Of a stretch of DNA of 64,000 nt, positions 53,578-64,000 are shown piece by piece; within the stretch, counting starts at the first letter, position 1; the number at the start of each line of letters is the position of its first letter. Origin of the DNA: Larix kaempferi (taxonomy: Eukaryota > Streptophyta > Pinopsida > Pinales > Pinaceae); the NCBI GenBank assembly GCA_027924585.1, contig BSBM01000106.1, positions 40,501,501 to 40,565,500 of the forward strand, given 5' to 3'. The position numbers were made by a program, and so were the translations under genes. The notes under the pieces were generated by a model. The model made no database searches. It was not told where the DNA came from and worked only from the letters and a program-made list of their open reading frames with translations.

Positions 53578-56086
53578 AATTTGCTTAAAATTTTCTGCAT
53601 TTTTCTTCATTTTTGGTGCTTATCCTCCTTCAGATCTCAGATCTACTCATTTCTAGCGTAAAAATCTATTAAAGATCCTAAACTCGAAGTTAAGAAGCTT
53701 AAAATTAGCCTAAGTACACCTCTAATTCTTCAAACCCCTTCTACTTTTGCTTAGATCTGAGTTTTCTTGACTTGTTTAAAATCTGGAATGTTGAAAATCT
53801 ACTGTAATTCTTTAAAAGATTGAAGAATTCTTTAAACTGCATTAATCTGAATTCTTTCAGCCCTGTTTTGGCCTTAAATCTCTGTTCATTTTTGTTTAAA
53901 AAGGAATAAAGCTTCAATCGATCTTAAAGCTCTGTTCTCTCTTAAGCTTCAATTCTTAATGCAGAGATGAATCCTCTTAAGAATGATTTAAGCTTCAATT
54001 CTTGAAGCTCTGTTCTTTGAATGATCTTTAAACTTCTGCGTTTGATGCCCATCCGAATTCCAGACCTTCACCAAAATCCTCACACTCTGTTGTGCACGGA
54101 TCTTCATCAATCTTTAACCCATGCTTAGTCTTTTCCATTCAAGCCCTGCACGAATCAATAGATCTGGAAACTCATAATACTCTGCGTAGGGATGCGTGAA
54201 TGAGAATCTCGAATCTCTGCCAAGATCCATGATCTCTACCTTTAAAAATTGAAGGTAATGCGTTGCAGTTTCTGTTAAAAATGTTAATCTCTGCTGGCTT
54301 CTATCGCAGCCTTCATTTCCAAACTCTATGCATTTAAAATCGATTGAATATTGCTTAAAATACCTCTGCGCGTGGTTGCACCCTTGGCTTACCCTGAGCT
54401 TTGAGATGCAGTAATACATTTAAGCAATCAAACCCTATGTAAATCATACAGATTCTGATTTGATGAATCATGATTCCGGTTAATAGATGGACCAACGTTG
54501 TGGAGTTCGTTGATTCTTTGCAATATTAAGTTGCGCTAAAGTTTAAAAACTTCAAGCTCTGCATCCACAATTCGTAGATCTTTGTGTTTGAAAGATTTTG
54601 AATGTATGAAACAGTAAAAAATGAGAAAGATCAATCAACCCTTAAACCTCTGCGTGTTAGCATTTGCATATGAGATTTGAACTCTACCTCTGCGTGTTAA
54701 CATGTGCATCTGAGATCTGAGCTCTGCCACGACCTCTACCCAGACCTGCGACTACACTAAATGCCTATCCGAGTTCCAGCTCTTAATCAAGGCCTCCACG
54801 CAGCCTCCAATCGGTGCTCTCCATGCGGGCTGGAAACCGATAATGACTCAAAGATAGATGGCGTTTCCAATTTCTTGTAAATCTTTACAGTATTGCATCC
54901 AGATTTCTGGGCGTTAGGTAGTTTCAGACTTCGGAGTTGGGGCGTTTTCATGTAAAAACGTTGAGAATTAAAAAAAAAAACACTCTGTCAAGCTCTTTCA
55001 ACCCTGCCACGATTCAGAGAATGTTTACAGATCTCAGCCACGATCTTTAACCCTGCACTCTCTACGTTTCGTTTCACTCTGCGTGAAAGCCTAGCTCTCC
55101 AGACCAGCATTCGAATCCTGTTGGGCTAGGTTCTTGGCTAATACAAAACATTAAATTTTGAGCGCCAAAATCATCTAAGCATCGATGCAATGATATTCAG
55201 TTTTGGGACTTTTTCCATATAGCAACTCCATTTAAAGAAGTGACCAATCGGTTTCCACTTCTCACTATACTAAAATTGTAATAGTTTAAGAGTTGTCTCT
55301 TTGAAAGCTTTAAACTGAAACCAGCATATCGTTTTCATGTTGGTAGAGATTACTTGTATATTTTTAAAGTGTGCATATGAACTAAAAGTTTGCTTACAAA
55401 TTTTGTTTTAAAAAATCAATTTTTTATTCTTTTGAAAAACTTGGAATCGTTTTAGTTGAAATCTCTTTCACTGATTCAAAGACTAAAAATCCAAACATTT
55501 TGCAGATTTTTTGGTTAAGTTGAAGATGTGGTTAGAATGCATTTGGAAAACCTTAAAAAAAAATTTCGATTAACTTGGGTTATGTCTAGAATTACATACC
55601 TTTGAGCACACTTTAAAAAGTCTTGCATAGTGCAATTTGATTCTTTAGTTTGGTTTACAACAAAAAGAACAAAAATTTAAATTGGGGAAGTAATCTTTAA
55701 TTGTGCAATTATTGAAAATTTTCACATTGTGTAAAGTATCTTGCAAATAATTTCAAAAAATTTATGCATTGAATCTTTTTGCAAATATTATCATTTTGGG
55801 GACCAAAACGAAAAGAAACAAAAATTTCAGATTTTTGGGACCAAATGGAGACATGAGCAGAGTTGCAACCAAAATTGTGACACCCTTCACACACGCATTT
55901 GCATTGAAAAACTGAGACTTGCACACGAATCTTTGAGATATTTTGAAAAATATTTTCCTCCAAAACTGATTGCGACCTTTAACTCTGTTAATTTCGTTTT
56001 GGTCGTTTAATGTTTTCATGAACCTTATGCACAAATAAAGAAGATTGTCACGTCATATTTCAATTTTCTTGTCATAAATTGTGTAT
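53578..56086 (+). other. Leader of the non-autonomous element
   Basis: About 2.5 kb without a recognisable ORF. Contains repeated ctctgcg-type words (for example near 54640-54720) and A/T-rich stretches. Minus- and plus-strand frames at 55.7-56.0 kb are unsupported. Confidence 0.45.
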
Positions 56087-56460
56087 GAGGCACCGTATCC
56101 TCTTCACTCGCATCGTATGATGATCTTGTGAATGAGAAAGTGTATCTCACATGCAAAAGTTTAGGGGTTGATTTTCAACCATCTTATATTGAGGCATCGT
56201 ATCCTCTTCACTCACATCGTATGATGATCTTGTGAATGAGAAAGTGTATCTCGCATGTAATAGTTTAGGGGTTGATTTTCAAGCATCTTATATTGCGGCA
56301 CCGTATTCTCTTCACTCACATCGTATGATGATCTTGTGAATGAGAAAGTGTATCTCACGTGTAACAGTTTAGGATTTAATTCAAAAGCATACCAAAGGGC
56401 TCTGCGTATCCTCTTCACTTGGAATTTCAGGCGATCTTGTGAATGAGAAATAGGGATCCC
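56087..56460 (+). repeat. 104-bp tandem repeat, about 3.5 copies, in the leader
   Basis: Units start at 56087, 56191 and 56295 (gaggcaccgtatcctcttca), with a diverged partial copy from about 56399. They share gatcttgtgaatgagaaagt and a ggttgattttcaa segment. Confidence 0.92.
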
Positions 56461-57542
56461 CTGTGTAATAGAATTAGATTCATGTTTACTTGAGATATCT
56501 ATTTGGATTACATTGATCTTTACACATCGATTATTATCCATATTTCAGAAAAAATTGTGCATGAACATACAAACATCTACTAGAAATTTTGCATGTTAGA
56601 ACGAAGCTCATGAACCTCTAACCCTTCCTTCAGTTAGGATATTCATCGAACTGAAAGATAGCATAGTGAGCATTCTGCATTGTGTGGTTCATTTTTGTTT
56701 TCGAGTCAAAACACCATCAGTTTCACTTCCACTCCAAGACTAAGCAACCTTCCACTAAAATTGGCGCTTAATCTAAAATTGACAAACTTTTGATTTTAAT
56801 ATCACCAACAAGATTAGGTTAGTGCCCTAGATTAGGTTTGGAGAGTTAACGCTCCTGGGCTACAAAACTTTGAAACTAGCATTGATTAACGAGAATAAAT
56901 CCATTATCGCAAAAACGCTTGTCAGGAAAGCGCTTCTGAAACATGCGTCAAGCACGAGGTCAATCTGGATAAGTAAGGGTGGTTCCCCCTTCTTGCTTAT
57001 TTAGTGGGACATGAGCTTATCGAAGGGATTCTATGTTCAATGACAAGTCCTCGGGGTGACATCACTGTTTCTAGAGTTTCTGGTAATAAGAGTTGTCCTC
57101 AACTTACAACTATCCGCTCGACCGTCGATTGCGAAGTGGTAACTTTAGTGGCTATTATTAGGGTATCACATAGGCTGTTGTGAGTGGGACACACTTGCAA
57201 TACCTGAGACAGACTTTGGAACTTTTACTCCTTGGGAGGGTGAGTGGTCAGGTACCAACACTTGCACCCCTAGTGATTAAAGTTTATTGTAACTATTTCT
57301 CACACCTTCGCTCCTAGCAATTGTATGAGGACATGATATCCCTCAGCAGATACTAGTTTCGGAAGGCCCTACAATCCAGCTTTTCACTGAGCTTCGGTTG
57401 TTTGGAAAAGTAAGTTTGCTTGCTTGAAATCTCTAGGGAATTTTTACTGTGTGGACACTTTATTTTGTTGAGTCTAGACTGCCTTAGGATTGTTTGATTC
57501 AAACTATTATTTTAAGCACATCCTTTTATCAACTTCTTAGAA
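56461..57542 (+). other. Leader, distal part
   Basis: No supported gene. Immediately upstream of the gag-like frame. Confidence 0.4.
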
Positions 57543-59649
57543 GTGACTACTATCCTGATCTTCCAGTCACGGCTGCAGCGAGGTGAGTCACCAAAACTTG
57601 AAGTCCCTGCTACAGTGCATAGACAGACACAAAAACCACACTCTAATGACTTGGAAACAAAACTGATTTTCAACTCAATTAACATTACTCGAGAAGAACA
57701 ACATCAAATCAACACTGAGAATTCATCGTAACATCACGAACTGAATACAGACGTAGTTGATAACCTTACTCTAGTTGAAATTGAAACATTGAAACATCAC
57801 ACACATGCTCATGAAATTCCTCCTTTGATGAGTCTTTCAGAACCAGTTACACTTACTATCCGTGAGTCACTGGGTAATATCAAACCTCTTTCTGAAGTTT
57901 GCATGACATGCACAATCCAACACAGGACCCCATGGATTTCTCAAACATTGATTTTCCATATGCTTTGGCTAACCAGGGTCAACACACACAAGGAGTAAAC
58001 CAGAGTCCTCATGGTATACAAAACACTTGTCCAAACTCTACTTCTGGGGGCAACCCTTCACCATGGAATGGTAATATTCCCGGCGGAAGCAATGAACCAG
58101 GGAACATTTATGCCAATTGGGGCTATGCTCCTCAGATTAGTGGAAATGCCCGGGGGGGGTTATCCTCCGAATTATCCTAGCACAATGCCTAGTGGCAATC
58201 CAGCTATCAACCCCATTATGCAATGGAGTGGGGAGGTTTCAGGAAGTATCCAATCTTCTTGGGGCCCACCTTCGCAAGGAGGACATCAACCTTGGAACGC
58301 TTATCCAAACCAAGGAAACATTCAATGGAGTGGTCCGATTCCAACTAGTAACCAATCTAATTGGGGCCTACCCCCGCAAGGGGGCAATCCACCCATGAAT
58401 CCTATCCAGCAATGGAGTGGTAATGTTCCACCAAGTAATCAATCTCAATGGAGCATACCCCCGCAAGGGGGAAATCCACCCATTAATCCTATCCATCCAT
58501 GGAATGGTAATGTTCCACCAAGTCAACAATCTCAATGGAACATACCCCCACAAGGGGGCAATCCATACATGCAACCTAGTTCACAATGGACTGGGCAACA
58601 TTCAAAAAGTCACCAACCTTTTTGGATCCCACCTCCGCAAGGAGGCAGTCAACCTTCAATACCAAGTTCAACCTCCATGGTACGGTTGGGATCTAGGAAA
58701 TAACCAATCTTTTTGGACCCCACCTCCGCAAGGAGGCAATCCACCCAATGGTCATGTTTCAGGAAGTTTCCAAACTTCTTGGGGTCAGTCTCTGCAAACG
58801 GGAAACCCACCTTGGAATTACTATCACACCCAAGAACCACATCAATGGAGTGGTTAGGTTCTAGAAAGCAACCAATCCTTTTTGGGCCTAACCCCGCAAG
58901 GGAGCAATCCAACCATTAACCCCATTCTGCCATGGAGTGGTCAGGTTCTAGAAAGTAACCAATCTTTTAGGAACCAACCTGCAAGACCTGCGTTTGATCC
59001 AGCTAGGCTGCCACATGAACCTCATTCCAATGGTATGATGGATTCCTTTAGTTGTCTTGAACATATTACCCCACATTCAAGACAAGTTTCTATTCAGAAT
59101 TCGCAACCCACAGCTGGCCAGGCAATGCAGGAACTTGCTAATCCCTCCAACACTTCTGACATCCCCATAATCTCATCGACAGACCTTAGAGGAAAGAAGA
59201 AGAAGTATAAGAGTAAGCAAAATGCGAACTCTGGAAAGGGGGATGCACCAACTATGCTTCAATGTCGTGGGCAACAACAACCCACTATTTTGACACCGGT
59301 ACCTCTGTTAGGAGGAAACCAGCCAACCCCCTCGCAAGGGGGCAATGATCCTAATGCCAATGTCTTCATGTGTGATCCTGAGATGAACATTCAAACAAGA
59401 CTTGATTCTTATGATGTCTCTCCTAGTACACCAGATCAGTCGGAATCACAACCAGATGGTTATCTCTACATTGAGAAACCAGCCATAGACTTAGTACCAC
59501 ACCCCCCCAAAGGTGTTCTATGTAAAACAATGCATAATCCTAACACGCGAACTGCTCATAACAGTAATGTTCTTAAGGACCTAGCTCAAATACCATGTGC
59601 CATATCGGCCTTGGAGGTATTGCAATGTCGTTTTGCGCCAAGAAAGTAA
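57543..59649 (+). pseudogene. Gag-like protein with PPQGG repeats, frameshifted
   Basis: Three frames join: 57543 to about 57900 (stop at 57729), 57899-58157, then after a run of eight G (about 58150-58157) 58158-58703, and finally from about 58670 to 59649 with a TAG at 58855-58857. The centre (58.02-58.98 kb) is a tandem array of about ten units of 29 residues (87 bp), such as WSIPPQGGNPPINPIHPWNG, rich in Pro, Gly, Asn, Gln and Trp. The C-terminal part is basic (RGKKKKYKSKQNANSGKG). Neither a capsid pattern nor zinc knuckles are recognised. Called gag from its position between leader and protease. An RNA-binding or phase-forming low-complexity protein would fit the composition. Confidence 0.6.
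58020..58980 (+). repeat. 87-bp coding minisatellite with GCAA hairpins
   Basis: Unit spacing is 87 bp between ggtaatgttcca at 58419 and 58506. Each unit has a short inverted repeat around gcaa encoding PPQGG, for example cccccgcaaggggg (58371-58384, 58458-58471) and cctccgcaaggagg (58632-58645, 58723-58736). Confidence 0.88.
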
Positions 59650-60223
59650 CTATTGTCTACCATTTGTGTTGTTGATCCATCCGATGAGACTTTGATCACA
59701 TCAGAAATAGACCATTCGATATGTAGGAGCCTTCCTGAAGTTGCTTTTCATATTAAAGTAACAACTCATGGTAAGAACATCTATCTAACCATAGTAGATG
59801 AAGGAACCTCAGCTTGTGTAATGTCATTTCCATGTTGGCAAACATTTGGATCACCTCTATCTGTCGTCGAAGTTTCAAACCCAACTACGCAAATAGCTTC
59901 GGCAGATTCGGATCAAAATATTCCCTTGATGGAGAAATATGATTCGGTTACCTGGCCCATTTGGGCTGTGAGATCTCCCAGCTCACATGACTTCTCGGAT
60001 TACATTTTATCATCAAATAAAGATATCCCTGAAGTTGTAAACATTTGGTTGTACTCACTTAAGATCATCTTTTGTGGGGCCACTGGGAGCATACTTGATA
60101 TAAATCTACCCAAGTATAGGAGCATGATCTGCATGTTCCTCAATCTTATCTGGTATATTTGGAAACTTGCATATAAGTTTAGGTCATCCCTTTGTGAAGA
60201 TGCATTTGAACCTTTTGCAACCT
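59650..60223 (+). pseudogene. Retrotransposon aspartic-protease-like remnant
   Basis: In frame with the gag end after one TAA (59647-59649): VVDPSDETLITSEIDH, then FHIKVTTHGKNIYLTIVDEG and TSACVMSFPCWQTFGSPLS. The VDEGxSxCVMS form is the active-site region of a retropepsin family in plant gypsy elements (Asp followed by EG instead of the usual T/S-G). PTTQIAS and a further stretch follow, but the second conserved segment (usually LLGR) is missing and the downstream 200 residues are unrecognisable. Confidence 0.65.
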
Positions 60224-62013
60224 AAACTTACCATAGGGTCAAACCTGTTGGAAATTGGTGGGTCAACCCTTCATATCTGTATTTTCCACCATTCCGATAG
60301 CAGAGCTTACCGAACATGGGACACCCTAGTCAGCACCCCATTTCCATTTTGGTGCCCATGCTGCGTTATTCTCATAGGCCTGGGAGCCCTATTAGTCCCA
60401 TCATGACTTGGAGTTTGAGACCACATATTTCTCTTTCATACATTTCTGACCATATCCTGATGGGCTCCCATTTTTCTGTCATTTTACATAAGCTTGCGTT
60501 AAAATATCCACTTGAACATCCATGCAAACTGCTTCGTTGCTTATTGCTTATGTTGCTTTTTTTCCTGTATAGTCACTTTCTGTTACAAGATGCATATAAA
60601 CCATTGCTTATGTATATTTGACCCATACCCATGGAGGAAACATCTACAAGAGTGTACATAACTAGCTCAGCCCTTGTTTGCAATACGGATCTTTGCCTTG
60701 GGCTAATCCATGCCCTTGAAATATAGGCGCGCATGCCCTTGAGACACTCGTTTCCTCTAATGTATCATAGCATACTTTATTCTTTTTTCAAGCTAATAAA
60801 TGAAAAAGGTTAAAAAAAATTGGAAAACACAAAAATCCAAAAAGGGAGAGACTTGAATCACTTCATATTTTAAACTTCGAAGAAAACGGCAACAGTCAGT
60901 CCTTGTCGCCCTTGAACATGGCACATTATATTGTATCCGCGGTCAGCACATTATCTGCATTTGCCTTAGGAAATTGTACCAGTATTTTGAACAGATCTCC
61001 ACCGATGGGTTATCCTTCCCGTCAACACTGGAGCTTCCGTTAATGCATTTGGCATTAGTGGTTTTCATTAAAGGTTGGTTACTCAAAGTCCTATGTTGTC
61101 AAGTGTCCATTCTGCGTCGTGTTATGTGTTCAAGGGAAGTCTAAACCGAGTCGGCCATTCCTCAATTATTCCTGACTAGTCATGTCAGCCTTCCCTGTGT
61201 CAATTTACAGTGTTGGATCTCGTAGTTCTACCAAATTATATCAGACTATTGATCTTTGTTTCGTATTGGTTGATGTGGGATGCATTAATTCCCTCCTTCC
61301 AATGGATCTATTCCTATCGACATCAAATCATCATCTAGGACATGGATCTAGAAACCTGGGAGTACCTTGGATCTTGCAGTCATTAGTGGCAGGTTTCCTC
61401 GCAAATGACAGTGGGTATACATCAATGACCCCTGATTATTTGACTCTACAAGTGTTCGACTTCAGATCATTTATTCACACTTGTTAGTTTGTACTCAGTA
61501 CCTTAGAGTCCATCATCATTATCGGTGGTTCTCTTCGCATCTATTAACAGTATACATCAATGACCGGTAATCAGATGGTGTTTCATTATGCTCGACATCA
61601 GATCACTTATTGGCATGATGTAAACTCGTACCATCGTCAGTTTGTATTGAAGACCTTGGGAAAAATAGTTGTATCACTCATCGATGCACTTCCTGAGCTG
61701 CGCAAGATTAGACTGCCATGTCAGAAGCCCAAAAAGACTTTGTCATCACACTCATCAAAGTGCACATTTACATTTTCAGAAAATTTGCTTTTGACATGGA
61801 TCCACTGTGTATTGTTCGTGGCCATGCTTGTTTACTGCTGAGCATGGGTATGCCCGCCTCAAGAAGATATTATATATTTGAGAAATTGCTAAAGTTTGCC
61901 ATGCAGGTGTGATCCTCAAATCAGTACAAAGAGTATCGGTATACAAAGTACAAATTTCAGTAATGTATTTCGGCTCTTAGCTTCGCTTCGGACCTCACAC
62001 ATTAGGAGGCATA
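60224..62013 (+). other. Internal region of the non-autonomous element, no pol genes
   Basis: About 1.8 kb where RT and integrase would be expected. Frames at 60316-60621, 61182-61487 and 61560-61841 show no RT, RNase H or integrase motif. aggagg at 62004-62009, close to the 3' LTR, is a weak polypurine-tract candidate. Confidence 0.55.
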
Positions 62014-62706
62014 TGTTAACAATCAAAATAGCACCCTCATCATGTGAAGGAAGATGCATATTTTTGCCATGCACTTGCAGCAGGAAGTCATAACACAGTT
62101 TCATCCAGAGACAAATCCTCTCTGAGACATGCATTAAGATGCATTAATTGTAATTAAATAATTCTAAATGGTGCAAAAGGGCCTAAAAACTATTCAGAAA
62201 TGGGTTTTCATTGGAAAATAATTAAAATTGAGAAAAGTGACTAATCCCACATTCACTAGAAAGACCTAAGGCTGCTTTCCCAATGCTATATAAGAATGGC
62301 ATGGGAGGCATGGTAAAGGGTGATAAAAAAAGCAAAGGCATGCTGAGGAGATTTTGGAGGAGGAAGAAGAGCTTCAAGTCTTCAAGAGAAAGGGTGAAGG
62401 AAGGGAAGCTCATGACAATGGAGGAAGGGTTTACATCAAGCTTATTGGTAAAGTTGTACTTCTTCCTTGTTTCAATATGAAGTAATTCAAGTTTCTACCA
62501 TTATGATGTTTAGACATTGCTTATATTGTGTGATTTAAACTATTAAATGGCTGTAAATATGAAAGTTGCTTATCTTAAATGATGAATGAATTTAGATTTT
62601 GAAATAACTTGTATTAATTACTTCATTTCTGACGTAAGATCTCACCAATCTTTAGTAAGATGGTTTAATATGTGTAGACACATCCCTGCACAAATTACTG
62701 TTATCA
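62014..62706 (+). repeat. 3' LTR of the non-autonomous element
   Basis: 693 bp, same ends as the 5' LTR, followed directly by the second catca. TATA box at 62287-62293. Confidence 0.95.
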
Positions 62707-62711
62707 CATCA

Positions 62712-63060
62712 CTAGACAAAGTTCTCGTGAATCTTGAAGTGCTTGAGGGTGCATTAGCAAACAACGTTCTCACATCCCAAAGTTCTTGAGAGTGGATCAC
62801 CAGACACTCGTGGATCATGAAGTGCTTGTGAGTGTGTCACTAAATAGAGTTCTCGTAGATCTCGAAGTGCTTGAGGTGCTTCATAAGGGTTAACTATTCC
62901 CCCCTACTAATATTTTATGGGAGAATTTCCAGCACCTCGAGATCCATCAATTCTCTATCTATTGCATAACTATTGCCTCCTAACTAATCTTTTCAAGGAG
63001 AAAATAAATCCAACACTACACCTTCAAATGCCTCAAGATCCATAAAAAATGTCGTAAACT
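62712..63060. repeat. Degenerate minisatellite (right part)
   Basis: Continuation of the array at 52211-52858: forward cores near 62720, 62810 and 62850, and a reverse-complement block at about 62880-62945. The latter matches left-side 52498-52564 (aaatattagtaggggg and flanks) in opposite orientation. Confidence 0.72.
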
Positions 63061-63073
63061 TAAGGTTCACCTA

Positions 63074-64000
63074 GTGTAACGTTCCCCAACCCCTCAATTC
63101 CCTTTAGAGGCGATGGGATACCACTAATACATTTTTTTTTCAATAAATCTCTGTGATTTTGCACACAATTGCAATGGACTTCAATCCGCAATCCCCATTC
63201 CGCGATCTGAAATCTGCATGTGGAACTCAAGAATCAGATTTCCAAATTCACTTCTCCAACGAAATCGCGCTCTCGACTTCCGTAATCCACAATGCGGAAG
63301 TCAGAAGTCGGAAGCCAATCCACGAACTCAGAATTACCCGTCTGACTCCCGCAGTTCCGTAATCTGCATGCAGAACTCAGAAACCAGAATCCTACAATCA
63401 TTGTCCTGGAGGCCTTACTCCTCCGCAATTCCGCAATCTGCAACCTGCGTTGCGGATGTCAGAAAACAGAACCTCATTCCGTAAACCCGGGAAAAATTGC
63501 CTCCCAAAATCCGCAATCCTCTTGTGGATGCGGAAAGTCGGAAGTTCACTGTGCCAACCTCGTGGATTCCGCCCTTCCAACTCCCGCAACCCGCAATCTG
63601 CTTTGTGGATGCGAAAGGCGTAAGTCCAACCACACAACTCAGACGGTCGGTCCCCGACCTTCGCAATCCACAATCCGCATTGTGGATGCGGAAGGTCGGG
63701 ACCACAGACCCCTGCACCAGCAAATTCTAAGGCAAACTTATGAGGGTGATAACTCCTCCATCCTTGGGCCAAATTGGACAAGGCCAGTACCGTTGGAAAT
63801 ATCTTGGAGATCTCTTTCCATTAGTGTGATCCCCAGCCCATATGAGCACTCTAACCTTGTCATTTCTCCAACTGAAGTCTTGCCTACACTCCCTCCAATG
63901 CTTCATTAACCTTCTGCAAGGAGCTTTGTCTGCATTTTGATATGATTTTCCACTTCACCTGACCCACAGAGGGGTCCTAAAACACCACAGGGGATATCCA
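63074..64000 (+). mobile_element. Possible LTR start, truncated by the window end
   Basis: tgtaacgttccccaacccc at 63074 resembles the minus-strand start of the solo LTR at 28260 (TGTAACGTCCCC). The other end lies outside the window, so neither length nor target duplication can be checked. Confidence 0.35.
63170..63700. repeat. Minisatellite of hairpin-forming units
   Basis: Six or seven imperfect units of about 60-90 bp with the core ccgcaatc(c/t)gca...gtggatgcggaagtcgg. Many units can fold; the clearest stem is atccacaat/attgtggat with loop ccgc at 63666-63687. Frames crossing it on both strands (for example 63398-63781 minus, 63562-63909 plus) reflect the repeat and are not called. Confidence 0.75.

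Larger units (their letters stand above)
52859..62711 (+). mobile_element. Non-autonomous LTR retrotransposon (gag plus protease only), TSD catca
   Basis: LTRs 52864-53555 and 62014-62706 (TGTTAAC...TTATCA) are flanked by perfect 5-bp duplications catca at 52859-52863 and 62707-62711. Inside are a candidate primer-binding site, a 4-kb leader with tandem repeats, a repeat-rich gag and a protease remnant. I find no RT, RNase H or integrase in the 8.5 kb between the LTRs. It would need proteins of an autonomous relative. The protease form (VDEG) suggests a Ty3/gypsy relative. The gag is broken, so the copy is dead in cis as well. Confidence 0.9.

Noticed and set aside
63398-63781. 127-codon minus-strand frame with repeated FRIHKADCG-like segments
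   Set aside because: Arises from the minisatellite; overlapping frames on both strands look equally regular.

Overview
The window looks like nuclear DNA of a seed plant, most likely a gymnosperm and possibly a conifer. It is AT-rich and gene-poor. It holds plant-type gene pieces (AP2/ERF, calcium-dependent protein kinase, gulonolactone-oxidase-like), plant LINEs with a C-terminal RNase H, and long, decayed LTR retrotransposons. The pointer to conifers is a degenerate Penelope-like element (reverse transcriptase plus GIY-YIG) at 49.7-51.5 kb; among plants such elements are best known from conifers ('Dryad'). This placement is inference.

Layout. 1-2.4 kb: AT-rich DNA with three short tandem duplications and a tRNA-derived SINE with a 12-bp target duplication. 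2.4-3.2 kb: the only intact host-type gene, an intronless AP2/ERF factor (minus strand) with a TATA-like box. 3.5-6.95 kb: LINE-A (minus), whose ORF2 is interrupted by one in-frame stop. 9.7-10.2 kb: a CDPK 5'-end pseudogene. 16.46-31.78 kb: a 15.3-kb Ty3/gypsy element (minus) with two LTRs, candidate primer-binding site, gag, protease, RT/RNase H and integrase. It also has two features I do not expect in a standard element: gag-like modules between protease and RT, and a long sense-strand coiled-coil ORF between integrase and the 3' LTR. Its gag is split by a 1,576-bp solo LTR with a perfect 5-bp target duplication.

31.9-34.8 kb: two more LINE relics in opposite orientation, separated by a long (TA)n tract. 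38-40 kb: a gulonolactone-oxidase-like exon, a Ty3/gypsy pol relic and a 129-bp tandem repeat open on both strands. 43.9-45.2 kb: LINE-D relic (minus). 45.8-48.2 kb: LINE-B (plus), the same family as LINE-A, 5'-truncated and broken by one extra T. 48.2-52.2 kb: the Penelope-like element with imperfect terminal repeats and a hammerhead-like motif. 52.86-62.71 kb: a non-autonomous LTR retrotransposon (perfect CATCA target duplication) that keeps a repeat-rich gag and a protease remnant but has no visible RT or integrase. It sits inside a degenerate minisatellite. 63.07 kb to the end: an LTR-like start and a hairpin-rich minisatellite.

Together the window is mostly a stratified retroelement graveyard around one plausible host gene. 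Nested insertions and target duplications give a relative order of events. Many breaks are single in-frame stops of the kind expected from 5-methylcytosine deamination. All calls come from reading the sequence by eye; no database search was run.
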